A stretch of 64,000 nt of DNA from Chitinophaga pinensis. GTDB lineage: Bacteria > Bacteroidota > Bacteroidia > NS11-12g > UBA955. This document shows positions 26,143 through 35,252 of the stretch, piece after piece. Made by a program: the position numbers and the translations under genes. The notes beneath the pieces were generated by a model. That model saw only the letters and a list, made by a program, of their open reading frames with translations. It ran no database searches and was not told the origin of the DNA. The DNA lies in assembly GCA_945877575.1 (NCBI GenBank), contig CAMDUE010000001.1:124001-188000 (forward strand), written 5' to 3'. The first letter of the stretch is position 1. Each line of letters starts with the position of its first letter.

Positions 26143-28449
26143 TTATAAATGATCGAAGAAATATTGGCTAACCTTTTTGTATAAGTGAATCCTATCACGC
26201 CCTGAAACATTGTGTTTATGTCCTGGGTAGACAAAATAATCTAGATTAGGATTAGATAATTCAACTGATTTTTTAACAAACATCATACTGTGCTGCCAAA
26301 CTACAACATCGTCATCAGCTCCATGGATTTGCAACAATCTACCCTTGAGTTTTCCTGTATGGTTTAAAAGATTGTTTGCTTCATATCCTTCAGGATTTTC
26401 TTCAGGTCTATCCATGTAACGCTCTGTGTACATGATTTCGTAGTACTTCCAATCAATAACCGGCCCACCAGCAACTCCTACCTTATATTTACCTGCTTGT
26501 CTCGTCATTAAACTTGTAGTCATAAATCCGCCGAAGCTCCAACCATGAACGCCAATTCTCGATGAATCTACAAATGACTGAGATTTCAACCATTCTAGTC
26601 CTGCCAATTGATCAGACATTTCTAGAGTTCCCAATTGTCTGTGTACTGAACTTTCAAACTCAAATCCACGATGAGAAGAACCTCTATTGTCAAGGGTAAA
26701 AACAATATAACCTTGTGAAGCCATATATGCCATCCATAAGTTTCCGCCACCTAACCAAGAATTAGTCACCATTTGCGCATGAGGGCCTCCATAAACATAT
26801 ACTACCACTGGATACTTCTTTGTAGCATCAAAATTAGGAGGGTAGAAGGTTCTTGTAAACAAGGTAACCTTGTCTGTTGTATTCTCAATGCTGTTTAATT
26901 CTATTTTTCCGATATTGAAATCTTCGATGGGGTTTTTGTTTTCATAAAGCAATGAGGGAATGGAATAAACCTTTTGATCCATTTTCTCGGTCCAGTTAAT
27001 GGCAATGATTTCTCGATTGACATTGATTTGACTGCAAGTAGCCACAATAAAAGGGTTCATATTATGAAATACCAATGAAGGTGTTCCGCCCAAATTATAA
27101 TTTATCAACTCACTTTTATTCTTGGTGATATCAATTTTGAAAACGGCTCTATTCAAAGCAGTATTATATGTTCCCAAACAAATAATCGTTTTTTCATCTG
27201 GAGATAGGCCCAAAACTTCAGTTACTTCGTAAATACCTTCAGGAAGTTGAAGTTTGGTTACTTTTCCGTTTGAGTACAAATACAACTTATTGAAACCGTC
27301 AAGTTCGCTTTGCCAAATGAATTTATTTGTACTTCCAAGAAATATGGGTCCGTTTTCTGGTTCTACGTATTTAGAATCTGATTCTGAAAAATGATATTTT
27401 AACAGTTCACCAGTCTCAGAGGAGTACTCTAATAGGTCCATTTTGTTTTGATCACGATTTACACGAGCAATGAAAATGGATTTTGAATCGGGAGACCAAG
27501 TTACATTCGTTAAATATTGATCGTATTCGCCGTCTGTCTTTAAGTAAACACTTTTTCCTGTGTAAGGGTCATAAACTCCTATGGACACTGTATGACTGCT
27601 GTCTCCAGCCATGGGATATCTTATCTCTGTAGGCTTCGCAGGACGTTCGTTGATAGAAAACATTGGGTACTTTGTGACCCTACGCTCGTCCATTCGGTAA
27701 AAAGCCAATTTGTGAGCATTGGGTGACCAAAACAATCCCTTGGTGATGCCGAATTCATTTCTATGAACAGATTGTCCGTAAACAATACCTTCTTGCCCGT
27801 CAAATGTGATTTGAGTGGTTTTCTCAAAATCTGATACGTAAATATTGTGATTTTCCACATAAGCCGCCATTCTGCAGGTGGTTTTTCCCTTGGGATAAAT
27901 ACAAGCTTGGTCGGTTGTAGAGATTTCTTCGGCTACGCGGTCTTTGGATAACTTCAACATGGGGTAGGCTTCAAAACGTCCTCCGGGACGGAGAAAAAAA
28001 TTGAAAACCTGATCTCCTGCCACGAACCAGCCTGCATCTTCGGTGTCAAAATGGAAGCTTAAAAATCCAACAGTTACATCTTTTAATTTCATGGTTGCTT
28101 GCACTGAATCAAAATGAACCAAAATTTGTTCAGAATTCTTCAATTCACCCATTCCTGGATTGGCTATATAAATATGATTTCCTTTCTCCTTATTTCTAAT
28201 GTATTGATATGCAACAAACTTTGAAGAGGGGTAAGACGTGAATATGGGGCCAGAAGGGTAGTTCTTTGGATTGAATGCGTCTTCGATGGTTAAATTTCTG
28301 CCTCCTTTTTGTTCTAAGAAAACCGTATTTCTCGATTTTTCCTGCCAGTTAGGGGTTGACAATTGTCCGAAAAGAGGGAAAATGGATGTGGCTAAAAGGC
28401 ACAGACCTAAATTTTTGTTAATTACTCTCATATATCTCTTCAAAAACAT
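26143..28449 (-). CDS. Dipeptidyl peptidase IV-like S9 serine peptidase
   Basis: Secreted or periplasmic prolyl-peptidase of the S9B/DPP-IV type. Signal peptide MFLKRYMRVINKNLGLCLLA... (ATG 28449; ATG 28431 also possible), then an eight-bladed propeller region (residues about 60-510), then an alpha/beta-hydrolase domain. The catalytic triad is Ser in GVHGWSFGGF (about 637), Asp in HGADDDVVV (about 710) and His in PGHKHNVSG (about 745). It probably trims Xaa-Pro dipeptides from peptides. It is divergent from dapD and followed by HMG-CoA lyase. Confidence 0.92.
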   Translation of the reverse strand: MFLKRYMRVINKNLGLCLLATSIFPLFGQLSTPNWQEKSRNTVFLEQKGGRNLTIEDAFNPKNYPSGPIFTSYPSSKFVAYQYIRNKEKGNHIYIANPGMGELKNSEQILVHFDSVQATMKLKDVTVGFLSFHFDTEDAGWFVAGDQVFNFFLRPGGRFEAYPMLKLSKDRVAEEISTTDQACIYPKGKTTCRMAAYVENHNIYVSDFEKTTQITFDGQEGIVYGQSVHRNEFGITKGLFWSPNAHKLAFYRMDERRVTKYPMFSINERPAKPTEIRYPMAGDSSHTVSIGVYDPYTGKSVYLKTDGEYDQYLTNVTWSPDSKSIFIARVNRDQNKMDLLEYSSETGELLKYHFSESDSKYVEPENGPIFLGSTNKFIWQSELDGFNKLYLYSNGKVTKLQLPEGIYEVTEVLGLSPDEKTIICLGTYNTALNRAVFKIDITKNKSELINYNLGGTPSLVFHNMNPFIVATCSQINVNREIIAINWTEKMDQKVYSIPSLLYENKNPIEDFNIGKIELNSIENTTDKVTLFTRTFYPPNFDATKKYPVVVYVYGGPHAQMVTNSWLGGGNLWMAYMASQGYIVFTLDNRGSSHRGFEFESSVHRQLGTLEMSDQLAGLEWLKSQSFVDSSRIGVHGWSFGGFMTTSLMTRQAGKYKVGVAGGPVIDWKYYEIMYTERYMDRPEENPEGYEANNLLNHTGKLKGRLLQIHGADDDVVVWQHSMMFVKKSVELSNPNLDYFVYPGHKHNVSGRDRIHLYKKVSQYFFDHL

Positions 28450-28450
28450 T

Positions 28451-28464
28451 TCGCAACTTTGCGA
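28451..28464. promoter_or_regulatory. Palindrome between peptidase and dapD genes
   Basis: TCGCAA and TTGCGA are perfect mirror arms around CT. The plus-strand part contains CAACTTTG, a 7/8 match to TAnnTTTG, and could be the dapD -7 box with a leader of about 27 bases. It could be a two-way promoter core or an operator. Confidence 0.3.
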
Positions 28465-28488
28465 TTCAATTTTGTTGCAATTTAAGAA

Positions 28489-29310
28489 ATGACAATGGAA
28501 AAGCACCGTAAACTCATCGAGGAAATTTGGGAAAACAGAGAACTTTTAAAAGAACAGACCAATGTTCTTGTGATTGAAGAGATTATTGAGTCATTAGACA
28601 AGGGCCAATTGAGAGTGGCAGAACCTTTGGATGACGGCAGTTGGCAAGTAAATGACTGGGTTAAAAAAGCCGTAATTATGTACTTTCCAACCAGGCAGAT
28701 GGAGAAATTTAATGCAGGTCCATTGGAGTTTTACGATAAAATGCCGTTAAAGAAGAATTACGATGAATTGGGTATTAGAGTAGTTCCACATGCCGTTGCA
28801 AGACATGGAGCTTTTATTGCCCCTGGTGTGATTCTTATGCCGTCTTATGTGAATATTGGAGCCTACGTAGATTCTGGAACTATGGTTGATACTTGGGCAA
28901 CAGTAGGAAGCTGCGCTCAAATTGGAAAAAATGTGCATTTGTCTGGTGGAGTAGGAATTGGCGGTGTTTTAGAACCTGTTCAAGCAGCTCCAGTAATCAT
29001 TGAAGATGGTTGCTTTGTAGGGTCTAGATGCATTGTCGTTGAAGGCGTGCATGTAGGTAAGGAGGCAGTTCTTGGTGCTGGATTGACTCTTACAATGAGT
29101 ACTAAGATTATAGATGCCAACACAGGTGAAGAATTGCCGAAAGGATACATACCTCCAAGGTCTGTGGTTATTCCTTCGAGCATCAAGAAAGAATTTAAAG
29201 GAGGTGAATTTTATGTGCCCATCGCTTTGATCATTGGTCAAAGAAAAGAAAGCACTGACCAAAAAACCACTTTGAATGATGCTTTAAGAGACTACGGGGT
29301 ATCTGTTTAA
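28489..29310 (+). CDS. dapD: 2,3,4,5-tetrahydropyridine-2,6-dicarboxylate N-succinyltransferase
   Basis: Lysine/diaminopimelate pathway enzyme using succinyl-CoA. The 273-residue length is typical. The N-terminal helical part contains PLDDGSWQVNDWVKKAV; the left-handed beta-helix region has hexapeptide repeats around GAFIAPGVILMPSYVNIGAYVD and GVGIGGVLEP. The start is at ATG 28489, with a second ATG two codons on. A glycosyltransferase gene follows after 12 bases. With dapB at 59122-59841 it supplies peptidoglycan precursors. Confidence 0.95.
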   Translation: MTMEKHRKLIEEIWENRELLKEQTNVLVIEEIIESLDKGQLRVAEPLDDGSWQVNDWVKKAVIMYFPTRQMEKFNAGPLEFYDKMPLKKNYDELGIRVVPHAVARHGAFIAPGVILMPSYVNIGAYVDSGTMVDTWATVGSCAQIGKNVHLSGGVGIGGVLEPVQAAPVIIEDGCFVGSRCIVVEGVHVGKEAVLGAGLTLTMSTKIIDANTGEELPKGYIPPRSVVIPSSIKKEFKGGEFYVPIALIIGQRKESTDQKTTLNDALRDYGVSV

Positions 29311-29322
29311 AAAGATTGTTCC

Positions 29323-30363
29323 ATGAAAATTGCTTTCGACGCAAAAAGATATTTTCACAATTCATCAGGGCTCGGGAACTACTCCCGAACCTTGGTGGAT
29401 GGTTTAAAATCAAAGTATGCATCGGAGCTTGAGTTGAATTTATTGGATAAACCCAAGGGTGCATTTCCCTGGTGGAGATCTTACGGACTTGGAAAGGCAG
29501 CCTCAAAATGGGGAGCAGATATATTTCACGGATTATCGAATGAACTGCCATTTGATTTGCCTAGATCGGTAAAAAAGGTGGTTACCATTCATGACGTCCT
29601 GTTTAAAAGCCGACCAGATGATTATCCGTTTTTTGACTCTTTGATTTATGACTTTAAAACTCAAGATGCATTAAAACGAGCGGATATCGTTATTGCTACT
29701 AGTGAATTTACCGCCTCTCAAATCAAGAAGTATTACACATCAGAGCTCGATAAGTATTACTTTCGAAAAAGATTGAATATTAAAGTTTTATATCAATCTA
29801 TTTCAACAAAATATTTAAGTGACTCTTGGGTGCCAGATTTGGAATTTCCTTATTTCATATATCACTCATCATTTGTTTCTAGGAAGAACCATTTGAATTT
29901 GATTAATGCCTTTTCCAAAGTCTGTCATTTGTTTCCACATAACCTAATTTTAGCAGGAAAAGGCAATTTGGAGCAAGATCTAAGAAAGCTTGTTGAAGGT
30001 TTGAATTTAACTGATCGAGTGCTTTTTTATCAATATCCCTCAGATGAACAACTAGAGAAATTATTGATACAGAGTTCAGGATTTATTTATCCATCTTTTT
30101 CTGAGGGATTTGGAATTCCGTTAGTAGAAGCGGCAACCATTGGAATTCCAATGGCTATTTCAAAAATCCCAGTATTTCAAGAGTTGATAAATGGCGTAGA
30201 ATCGGTTATTTGGTTTGATCCAAAAAATGTGACAGATATTTCCCAGTCTATTTTACAACTCGTACAATCAAAACATCCCGACTATACTAAATTACTGACC
30301 AAAATGGATGCGACAAACATCAGTAATCAGTATTACGAACTGTATCAATCGCTCCTAGACTAA
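29323..30363 (+). CDS. Family 4 (GT-B) glycosyltransferase
   Basis: Predicted GT-B glycosyltransferase, 346 residues. The N-terminal domain starts MKIAFDAKRYFHNSSGLGNYS with a glycine-rich acceptor loop; the C-terminal Glycos_transf_1 domain has the E-x7-E motif in SEGFGIPLVEAATIGIP. There is no membrane segment. It is probably co-transcribed with dapD (12-base gap). The likely role is polysaccharide or lipid-glycan assembly; sugar and acceptor are unknown. Confidence 0.87.
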   Translation: MKIAFDAKRYFHNSSGLGNYSRTLVDGLKSKYASELELNLLDKPKGAFPWWRSYGLGKAASKWGADIFHGLSNELPFDLPRSVKKVVTIHDVLFKSRPDDYPFFDSLIYDFKTQDALKRADIVIATSEFTASQIKKYYTSELDKYYFRKRLNIKVLYQSISTKYLSDSWVPDLEFPYFIYHSSFVSRKNHLNLINAFSKVCHLFPHNLILAGKGNLEQDLRKLVEGLNLTDRVLFYQYPSDEQLEKLLIQSSGFIYPSFSEGFGIPLVEAATIGIPMAISKIPVFQELINGVESVIWFDPKNVTDISQSILQLVQSKHPDYTKLLTKMDATNISNQYYELYQSLLD

Positions 30364-30367
30364 AGTC

Positions 30368-30931
30368 TTAAAGATTGGTTTTAAAGAGTTTAACGGCAAT
30401 TGCCAATAGAATTATTCCGAAGAATTTTCGCATCACCATCATTCCTGATTTTCCAATTTTACGCTCAAACCATCCGGTTGCATTCAGAACAATAAAAATC
30501 AATACCACATTTAGTATAATACCACTTAAAATAGTGGTTTTATCGTAAATCGCCTTTAATGATAATATAGTGGTAAGGGTTCCTGATCCTGCAATAATGG
30601 GGAAGGCTACAGGTACAATACTTCCAGCTTGAGTGTCAGGGTCATTTCTGAAAATATCAACACCTAGAACCATTTCAAGTCCCAAGATAAACATCACAAT
30701 GCTACCTGCTAAAGCAAAAGATGCCAGATCAATTCCCAAATATTTCAAGAAATATTCACCAATGAAAAGAAATCCAATCATCAGTGCCGAACTAGCTAAC
30801 GTAACCTTTCCAGGATGAATGTCAGGTATTTTTCTTTTTAAACTCACTAAAATTGGCACTGCACCGAGAATATCTATTACCGCAAATAGGGTAAAAAACA
30901 CAGTAATCACTTCATTGATATTTATATTCAT
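30368..30931 (-). CDS. MarC-family integral membrane protein
   Basis: A 187-residue protein with about six transmembrane helices, starting MNININEVITVFFTLFAVID. The family hallmarks are the proline/glycine-rich segments VDIFRNDPDT...PVAFPIIAGSGTLTT and a second half beginning near TILSGIILN. Despite the name, MarC proteins are not established multidrug factors. It is last in the thioredoxin-SDR-MarC unit, 3 bases after the SDR gene. Confidence 0.9.
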   Translation of the reverse strand: MNININEVITVFFTLFAVIDILGAVPILVSLKRKIPDIHPGKVTLASSALMIGFLFIGEYFLKYLGIDLASFALAGSIVMFILGLEMVLGVDIFRNDPDTQAGSIVPVAFPIIAGSGTLTTILSLKAIYDKTTILSGIILNVVLIFIVLNATGWFERKIGKSGMMVMRKFFGIILLAIAVKLFKTNL

Positions 30932-30934
30932 GGC

Positions 30935-31744
30935 TTATTTGAATGGGCTATCGGGTTCTTTAGAAATTACATTATAGGTCAATCTATCTGCAAGTTTTGG
31001 AAACCATTTATTGATAAATACGGCTAATTTCCCTTGAAGAGTCATGATGATGTACCAACGTTTTTGTTTTATTCCATTCCAAATTTCAACGGCAACAGCT
31101 TCAGAACTCATCAATTTAGTTTCATTTAAAGGTGTTTCACCTTGGGCCACACCTTGAGAATTCAGAGCTGACTTTCTGATATTTGATTCAGTATAGCCAG
31201 GACAAGCAATCATCACATGGAGTCCAGTTTTTAAATTCTCATTCCGCAGACTTTCTAAAAATCCTTGCAATGCAAATTTACTTGCGCTGTATCCTGTTCT
31301 AGCTGGCAAACCTTTAAAACCTGCGATAGAAGAAACCCCAACAATAGACCCTTTAGATTGTAATATGAATGGCAAAGCGAACTTGGTACAATAAACAGAT
31401 CCCCAAAAATTGATATTCATAAGTTCTTTTAGAACAGGAATTTCAGTTTCATTGAAAAGGCCCCTCATAGATATCCCAGCATTGTTGATTAACACATCAA
31501 TATGTTGGTGTTTAGAAATGCCTTCTTCAATAAAAAGTTTACAATCGGATTCTTGACTTACATCGGTCACAGAATAGGTTGAAAGGATACCAAATTGGGT
31601 ATTTATTTTTTGGCAAATTTCTCTGAGAGCACTTTCATTACGTGCGGCAAGATGGGTGGCATATCCTTCATGAGCAGCCCTAAAAGCCAACGCCTTACCA
31701 ATACCACTAGAGGCACCTGTGATGAAAGCAACTTTTACTTCCAT
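30935..31744 (-). CDS. Short-chain dehydrogenase/reductase (SDR)
   Basis: Classical SDR, 269 residues. The cofactor motif is ITGASSGIGKAL, followed by NNAGISMRG, and the catalytic pair lies in YSASKFALQG with the preceding Ser in VGVSSIAG. The Arg in LAARNES after the second strand would favour NADP(H). The substrate is unknown. Its start overlaps the end of the thioredoxin-like gene by 10 bases. Confidence 0.92.
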   Translation of the reverse strand: MEVKVAFITGASSGIGKALAFRAAHEGYATHLAARNESALREICQKINTQFGILSTYSVTDVSQESDCKLFIEEGISKHQHIDVLINNAGISMRGLFNETEIPVLKELMNINFWGSVYCTKFALPFILQSKGSIVGVSSIAGFKGLPARTGYSASKFALQGFLESLRNENLKTGLHVMIACPGYTESNIRKSALNSQGVAQGETPLNETKLMSSEAVAVEIWNGIKQKRWYIIMTLQGKLAVFINKWFPKLADRLTYNVISKEPDSPFK

Positions 31745-32259
31745 TTAACTGAGCAGCCAACTGCAGGTACTTCAGGATAGTCAATATCTACACCATCAAG
31801 AGCGTATTCGATGGCATCTTCCAAGTAAACAGATGTTACAGTTGCTTCATTTTCCCAGCTATCATCAATGGCACCTTTGTAAACGAGTTCTCTTTTTGAG
31901 TTGAACAAGAAAACCTCAGGAGTTCTTTCTGCTCCCAATGCTTTTAGTACAGCTTGGTTTTCATCATGTAGATATTCAAAAGGAAATTGATGTTGAGTGG
32001 CTATGTCAACCATATTTGAAAAGCCATCTTGAGGATATTGAACCGCGTCATTTCCGCAAATAGCTACTATACCTAAATTATCTTCTTCGTATTTATGAGC
32101 TAACTTGATGATTCTATTCCAATAGGATTGTGAGTATTTGCAATGATTACACGTAACAATAACCAATAAAGCTGATTTGTCAGCATAATCAAACGAACTT
32201 ACATTTTTGCCCGAAACCGAAGGCAATTCAAACGGATTTAACACGTCTCCAATTATCAT
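31735..32259 (-). CDS. Thioredoxin-like / AhpC-TSA family protein
   Basis: A 174-residue thioredoxin-fold protein without a signal peptide. The redox motif CNHC (Cys37, Cys40) follows the beta-strand LLVIVT. Other features are a cis-Pro segment (ERTPEVFLF) and a conserved-looking C-terminal VGCSVKW with a third cysteine. It could be a cytoplasmic disulfide reductase or a peroxiredoxin-like protein. It is first in the unit with the SDR and MarC genes and divergent from dnaX. TAAATTTG lies 7 bases before the ATG. Confidence 0.85.
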   Translation of the reverse strand: MIIGDVLNPFELPSVSGKNVSSFDYADKSALLVIVTCNHCKYSQSYWNRIIKLAHKYEEDNLGIVAICGNDAVQYPQDGFSNMVDIATQHQFPFEYLHDENQAVLKALGAERTPEVFLFNSKRELVYKGAIDDSWENEATVTSVYLEDAIEYALDGVDIDYPEVPAVGCSVKWK

Positions 32260-32266
32260 GATAAGT

Positions 32267-32274
32267 CAAATTTA
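32267..32274 (-). promoter_or_regulatory. -7 element (TAAATTTG) of the thioredoxin-SDR-marC unit
   Basis: Exact TAnnTTTG match, 7 bases before the ATG. A TTG lies 24 bases further upstream on this strand. The predicted 5' leader is a few bases at most. Confidence 0.55.
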
Positions 32275-32369
32275 AAGAGTAATTCCTTAATTTATCAGCA
32301 ATGGGGATAAATCCTGCATTCGGTGTATAAAATGGGGTTGTTTTGATTGTTGGATTAAAATACTTCGTT

Positions 32370-32377
32370 TTAATTTG
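32370..32377 (+). promoter_or_regulatory. Candidate -7 element (TTAATTTG) of dnaX
   Basis: Seven of eight match to TAnnTTTG followed by C, 4 bases before the GTG at 32382. It supports that GTG as the start, since the upstream in-frame codons would precede the promoter. Confidence 0.4.
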
Positions 32378-32381
32378 CAGT

Positions 32382-34043
32382 GTGCAACAATTTATAGTTT
32401 CTGCTCGAAAATACCGTCCAATGTCGTTTGACGATGTTGTTGGGCAAAAGCATGTAGCTGAAACGCTCATGCACGAGATCAAGAACAATAAATTAGCGCA
32501 AGCCTTTTTATTTACCGGGCCTAGAGGAGTTGGAAAAACTACCTGTGCGAGAATCTTAGCGAAGGTGATCAATACCACCGATGTGGTAAATGAAAACCAT
32601 GATTTTGCTTTTAATGTTTTCGAATTAGATGCTGCCTCGAATAATTCAGTTGATGACATGCGTCATTTGATGGATCAAGTTCGTATTCCACCGCAAGTTG
32701 GAAAATACAAAGTGTATATTATTGACGAGGTTCATATGTTATCTACAGCGGCATTCAATGCTTTCTTGAAGACATTAGAAGAGCCTCCGAGCTATGCAAT
32801 TTTTATTCTGGCCACAACAGAAAGACACAAAATTCTTCCAACCATATTAAGCAGGTGCCAAGTCTTTAATTTTAACCGAATTTTAGTAACCGATATGGTG
32901 AAACATTTGGTTGGAATTGCTGATAAGGAAGGAATTAAAGTTAGCGAAGACGCACTTCACCTCATTGCACGAAAAGCAGATGGTGGATTGAGAGATGCTC
33001 TAAGTATGTTTGATCAGTTGGTGAGCTTTTCTGGAGGTGAAATCACCTATGAGAAAGCCGTAGAAATGTTGAGTATTCTTGATATGGATACGTATTTTTC
33101 GTTGGCAGACAATATGCTCAACAATGATTCATCCTCTGCTTTATTAACCATCAATTCGGTACTTAATCAAGGATTTGACGCTTCTCTGATTACCAGTGGA
33201 ATGTCTCAGCATTTCAGAAATCTGATAGTTAGTCTCGACCCAATGACGAATTCATTATTGGATGTTTCTGAGTCATTCAAAGAAAAATATAAAGATCAAT
33301 CAAGCAAATTCGATATTCATTTCTTGCTCAATGCTTTAAATATTTCAAATGAAGCAGATGAGAAATATAGAATATCCCGAAATCATCGCCTTCTCATTGA
33401 ATTGATGATTTTGAAATTGGTGAATCTTCGTTCTTTCATGAAAGATATTCCCAATCTAAATGATCTAAAAAAAAAACTAGCTGATACATCAGCAACTCCA
33501 TCAACAAAATCACCTCAGACAGCTTCATTTAAAACAGCTCCATCCATAAAAGAAGATGTAGTAAAAAAAGTTGAGTCCACTCGAATGGGAATACTCAGTA
33601 GGGAAGCATTCAAACAAAAAAAGCAATCTTCTGTTGAAAATTCTCAAGATTCCATAGAAGAACTCCCCATACTTTTAGAAGCAGATTCCAAGCCAATCGA
33701 ACAGTTAGATATAGGTAAGATTATAGCTGAAATTGTAAAGAAACAAGGTCCAAGAATCGCTGGTTTGTTGAATTCAATTAAAACGGAATTACACGATGAA
33801 ACTTTGAAATTCATAGTTAGTTCCAAAATGCATATTCATACAATTGAAGAAATAAGACTTGAGTTACTTAAGGAGCTCAATCTACTTTCCAATGGTAGAA
33901 TCAAACAAATATTAGTAGAAATGGGAGAGGTGGAAGCCGTATCCCGAAAACCCTATACAGACAAAGAAAAATTGGAGTTTTTAATGTCCAAACACCCTCT
34001 GCTTCAAGAAGCAATTGAAAAACTTCAATTGCGATTGCCTTAA
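32382..34043 (+). CDS. dnaX: DNA polymerase III subunit gamma/tau
   Basis: Clamp-loader ATPase. The start is GTG at 32382, giving VQQFIVSARKYRP, the usual N-terminus; the frame is open to 32343 but the extra residues are not family-like. Walker A is FTGPRGVGKTT (about residue 45), Walker B IIDEVHMLS, the SRC motif ILSRCQVF. The four-cysteine zinc module normally between Walker A and the DAASN segment is absent. The C-terminal tail (about residues 360-553) is Ser/Lys-rich, then helical. No programmed frameshift signal stood out. Confidence 0.95.
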   Translation: MQQFIVSARKYRPMSFDDVVGQKHVAETLMHEIKNNKLAQAFLFTGPRGVGKTTCARILAKVINTTDVVNENHDFAFNVFELDAASNNSVDDMRHLMDQVRIPPQVGKYKVYIIDEVHMLSTAAFNAFLKTLEEPPSYAIFILATTERHKILPTILSRCQVFNFNRILVTDMVKHLVGIADKEGIKVSEDALHLIARKADGGLRDALSMFDQLVSFSGGEITYEKAVEMLSILDMDTYFSLADNMLNNDSSSALLTINSVLNQGFDASLITSGMSQHFRNLIVSLDPMTNSLLDVSESFKEKYKDQSSKFDIHFLLNALNISNEADEKYRISRNHRLLIELMILKLVNLRSFMKDIPNLNDLKKKLADTSATPSTKSPQTASFKTAPSIKEDVVKKVESTRMGILSREAFKQKKQSSVENSQDSIEELPILLEADSKPIEQLDIGKIIAEIVKKQGPRIAGLLNSIKTELHDETLKFIVSSKMHIHTIEEIRLELLKELNLLSNGRIKQILVEMGEVEAVSRKPYTDKEKLEFLMSKHPLLQEAIEKLQLRLP

Positions 34044-34079
34044 GTCGGTCTTTTTATCGTTATTTTGTATCAAATTAGT

Positions 34080-35252
34080 ATGAAGGAGGGGTTAAATATT
34101 TCCTTTGAAAACACTGAAATTGCCTTCAATGGCAAGTCTCTCAGTGACTTGAAGAAAGCTAAAACACTGTTTAAATCATTTGATTACCCAATTCTATTGA
34201 AATGGGGGCCTGCCTTGGCGCAAATTGCTGTTCGCTTGGGATTTAAATTTGTTATAAAGAATACCATCTTTGAGCAGTTTTGTGGTGGTGAAAATATCCA
34301 AGAATGCAATCAAGCCATTTCTTCCCTTTCGTCTAGGAATGTAGGTACCATTCTAGATTATTCTGTTGAAGGAGAAGATAATGAAACCGTATTCAATGAA
34401 ACTTGTGCGGAAATCATTAAAACCATTGAAAAAGCAAAGAATAACAAAGACATTCCTTTTTCGGTATTTAAGGTTACCGGAATAGTTTCATCTAAAATTC
34501 TTGAAAAAGTATCCTCTTCCCAAGAATTATCAAAATCTGAACAATCAGAATGGAATGATGGTATAGAAAGATTCTACAAAATTTGTAAAACTGCATTTGA
34601 CTTGAAAGTAAGACTTTTTGTGGACGCAGAAGAATCTTGGATTCAAAAAGCCATTGATGATTTGGCGGAAGATGCTATGAGATCTTACAATCAAGATCAA
34701 TGCATCATTTATAACACACTCCAAATGTATAGACATGATCGTCTACAATATTTAAAAAATCAACTTTCCTCTGGTAATCATTATCTCGGATTCAAATTGG
34801 TTCGTGGAGCATATATGGAAAAAGAACGTTCTAGAGCCATTGAATTTAATTATCCAAGTCCTATTCAACCCAACAAAGAAGCAACAGATAAAGATTATAA
34901 TGAAGCTGTTGATCTGTGTATTCAAAAAATCAATCGTGTTTCAATCTGTATTGGCACTCATAATGAGCTTAGTTCCATTTTGGGAGCAAAGAAAATGAGT
35001 GAACTAAACATAGACCCAACAGATACCCGTGTTTTCTTCTCGCAATTATTAGGTATGAGTGATCACATTAGTTTTAATCTATCAAATTCAGGTTATAAAG
35101 TGGCTAAATATGTACCTTATGGTCCTGTTTTAGCAGTTATTCCTTATTTGACGCGAAGAGCTCAAGAAAACTCTGGAATGGCCGGCCAAATGGGCAGAGA
35201 ATTAGGACTTATCAATCAAGAAATTCAAAGAAGGTCAAATCTAAAATCTTGA
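34080..35252 (+). CDS. Proline dehydrogenase
   Basis: FAD-dependent proline dehydrogenase with no fused P5C dehydrogenase, 390 residues. Late motifs typical of the barrel are LGFKLVRGAYMEKER, GTHNELSS, FSQLLGMSDHIS and YGPVLAVIPYLTRRAQEN, which binds proline and FAD. ATG 34080 is preferred over TTG 34065. TTATTTTG lies 12 bases upstream, so it may have its own promoter after dnaX. The 3' end overlaps the ccmC-like start by 4 bases. It feeds electrons from proline into the quinone pool. Confidence 0.93.
   Translation: MKEGLNISFENTEIAFNGKSLSDLKKAKTLFKSFDYPILLKWGPALAQIAVRLGFKFVIKNTIFEQFCGGENIQECNQAISSLSSRNVGTILDYSVEGEDNETVFNETCAEIIKTIEKAKNNKDIPFSVFKVTGIVSSKILEKVSSSQELSKSEQSEWNDGIERFYKICKTAFDLKVRLFVDAEESWIQKAIDDLAEDAMRSYNQDQCIIYNTLQMYRHDRLQYLKNQLSSGNHYLGFKLVRGAYMEKERSRAIEFNYPSPIQPNKEATDKDYNEAVDLCIQKINRVSICIGTHNELSSILGAKKMSELNIDPTDTRVFFSQLLGMSDHISFNLSNSGYKVAKYVPYGPVLAVIPYLTRRAQENSGMAGQMGRELGLINQEIQRRSNLKS

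Noticed and set aside
28475-28483. TTAAATTGC on the minus strand as the DPP-IV gene promoter
   Set aside because: It is not the standard box and lies 26 bases from the start; it matches the ald and 6338 elements only in sequence, not in position.
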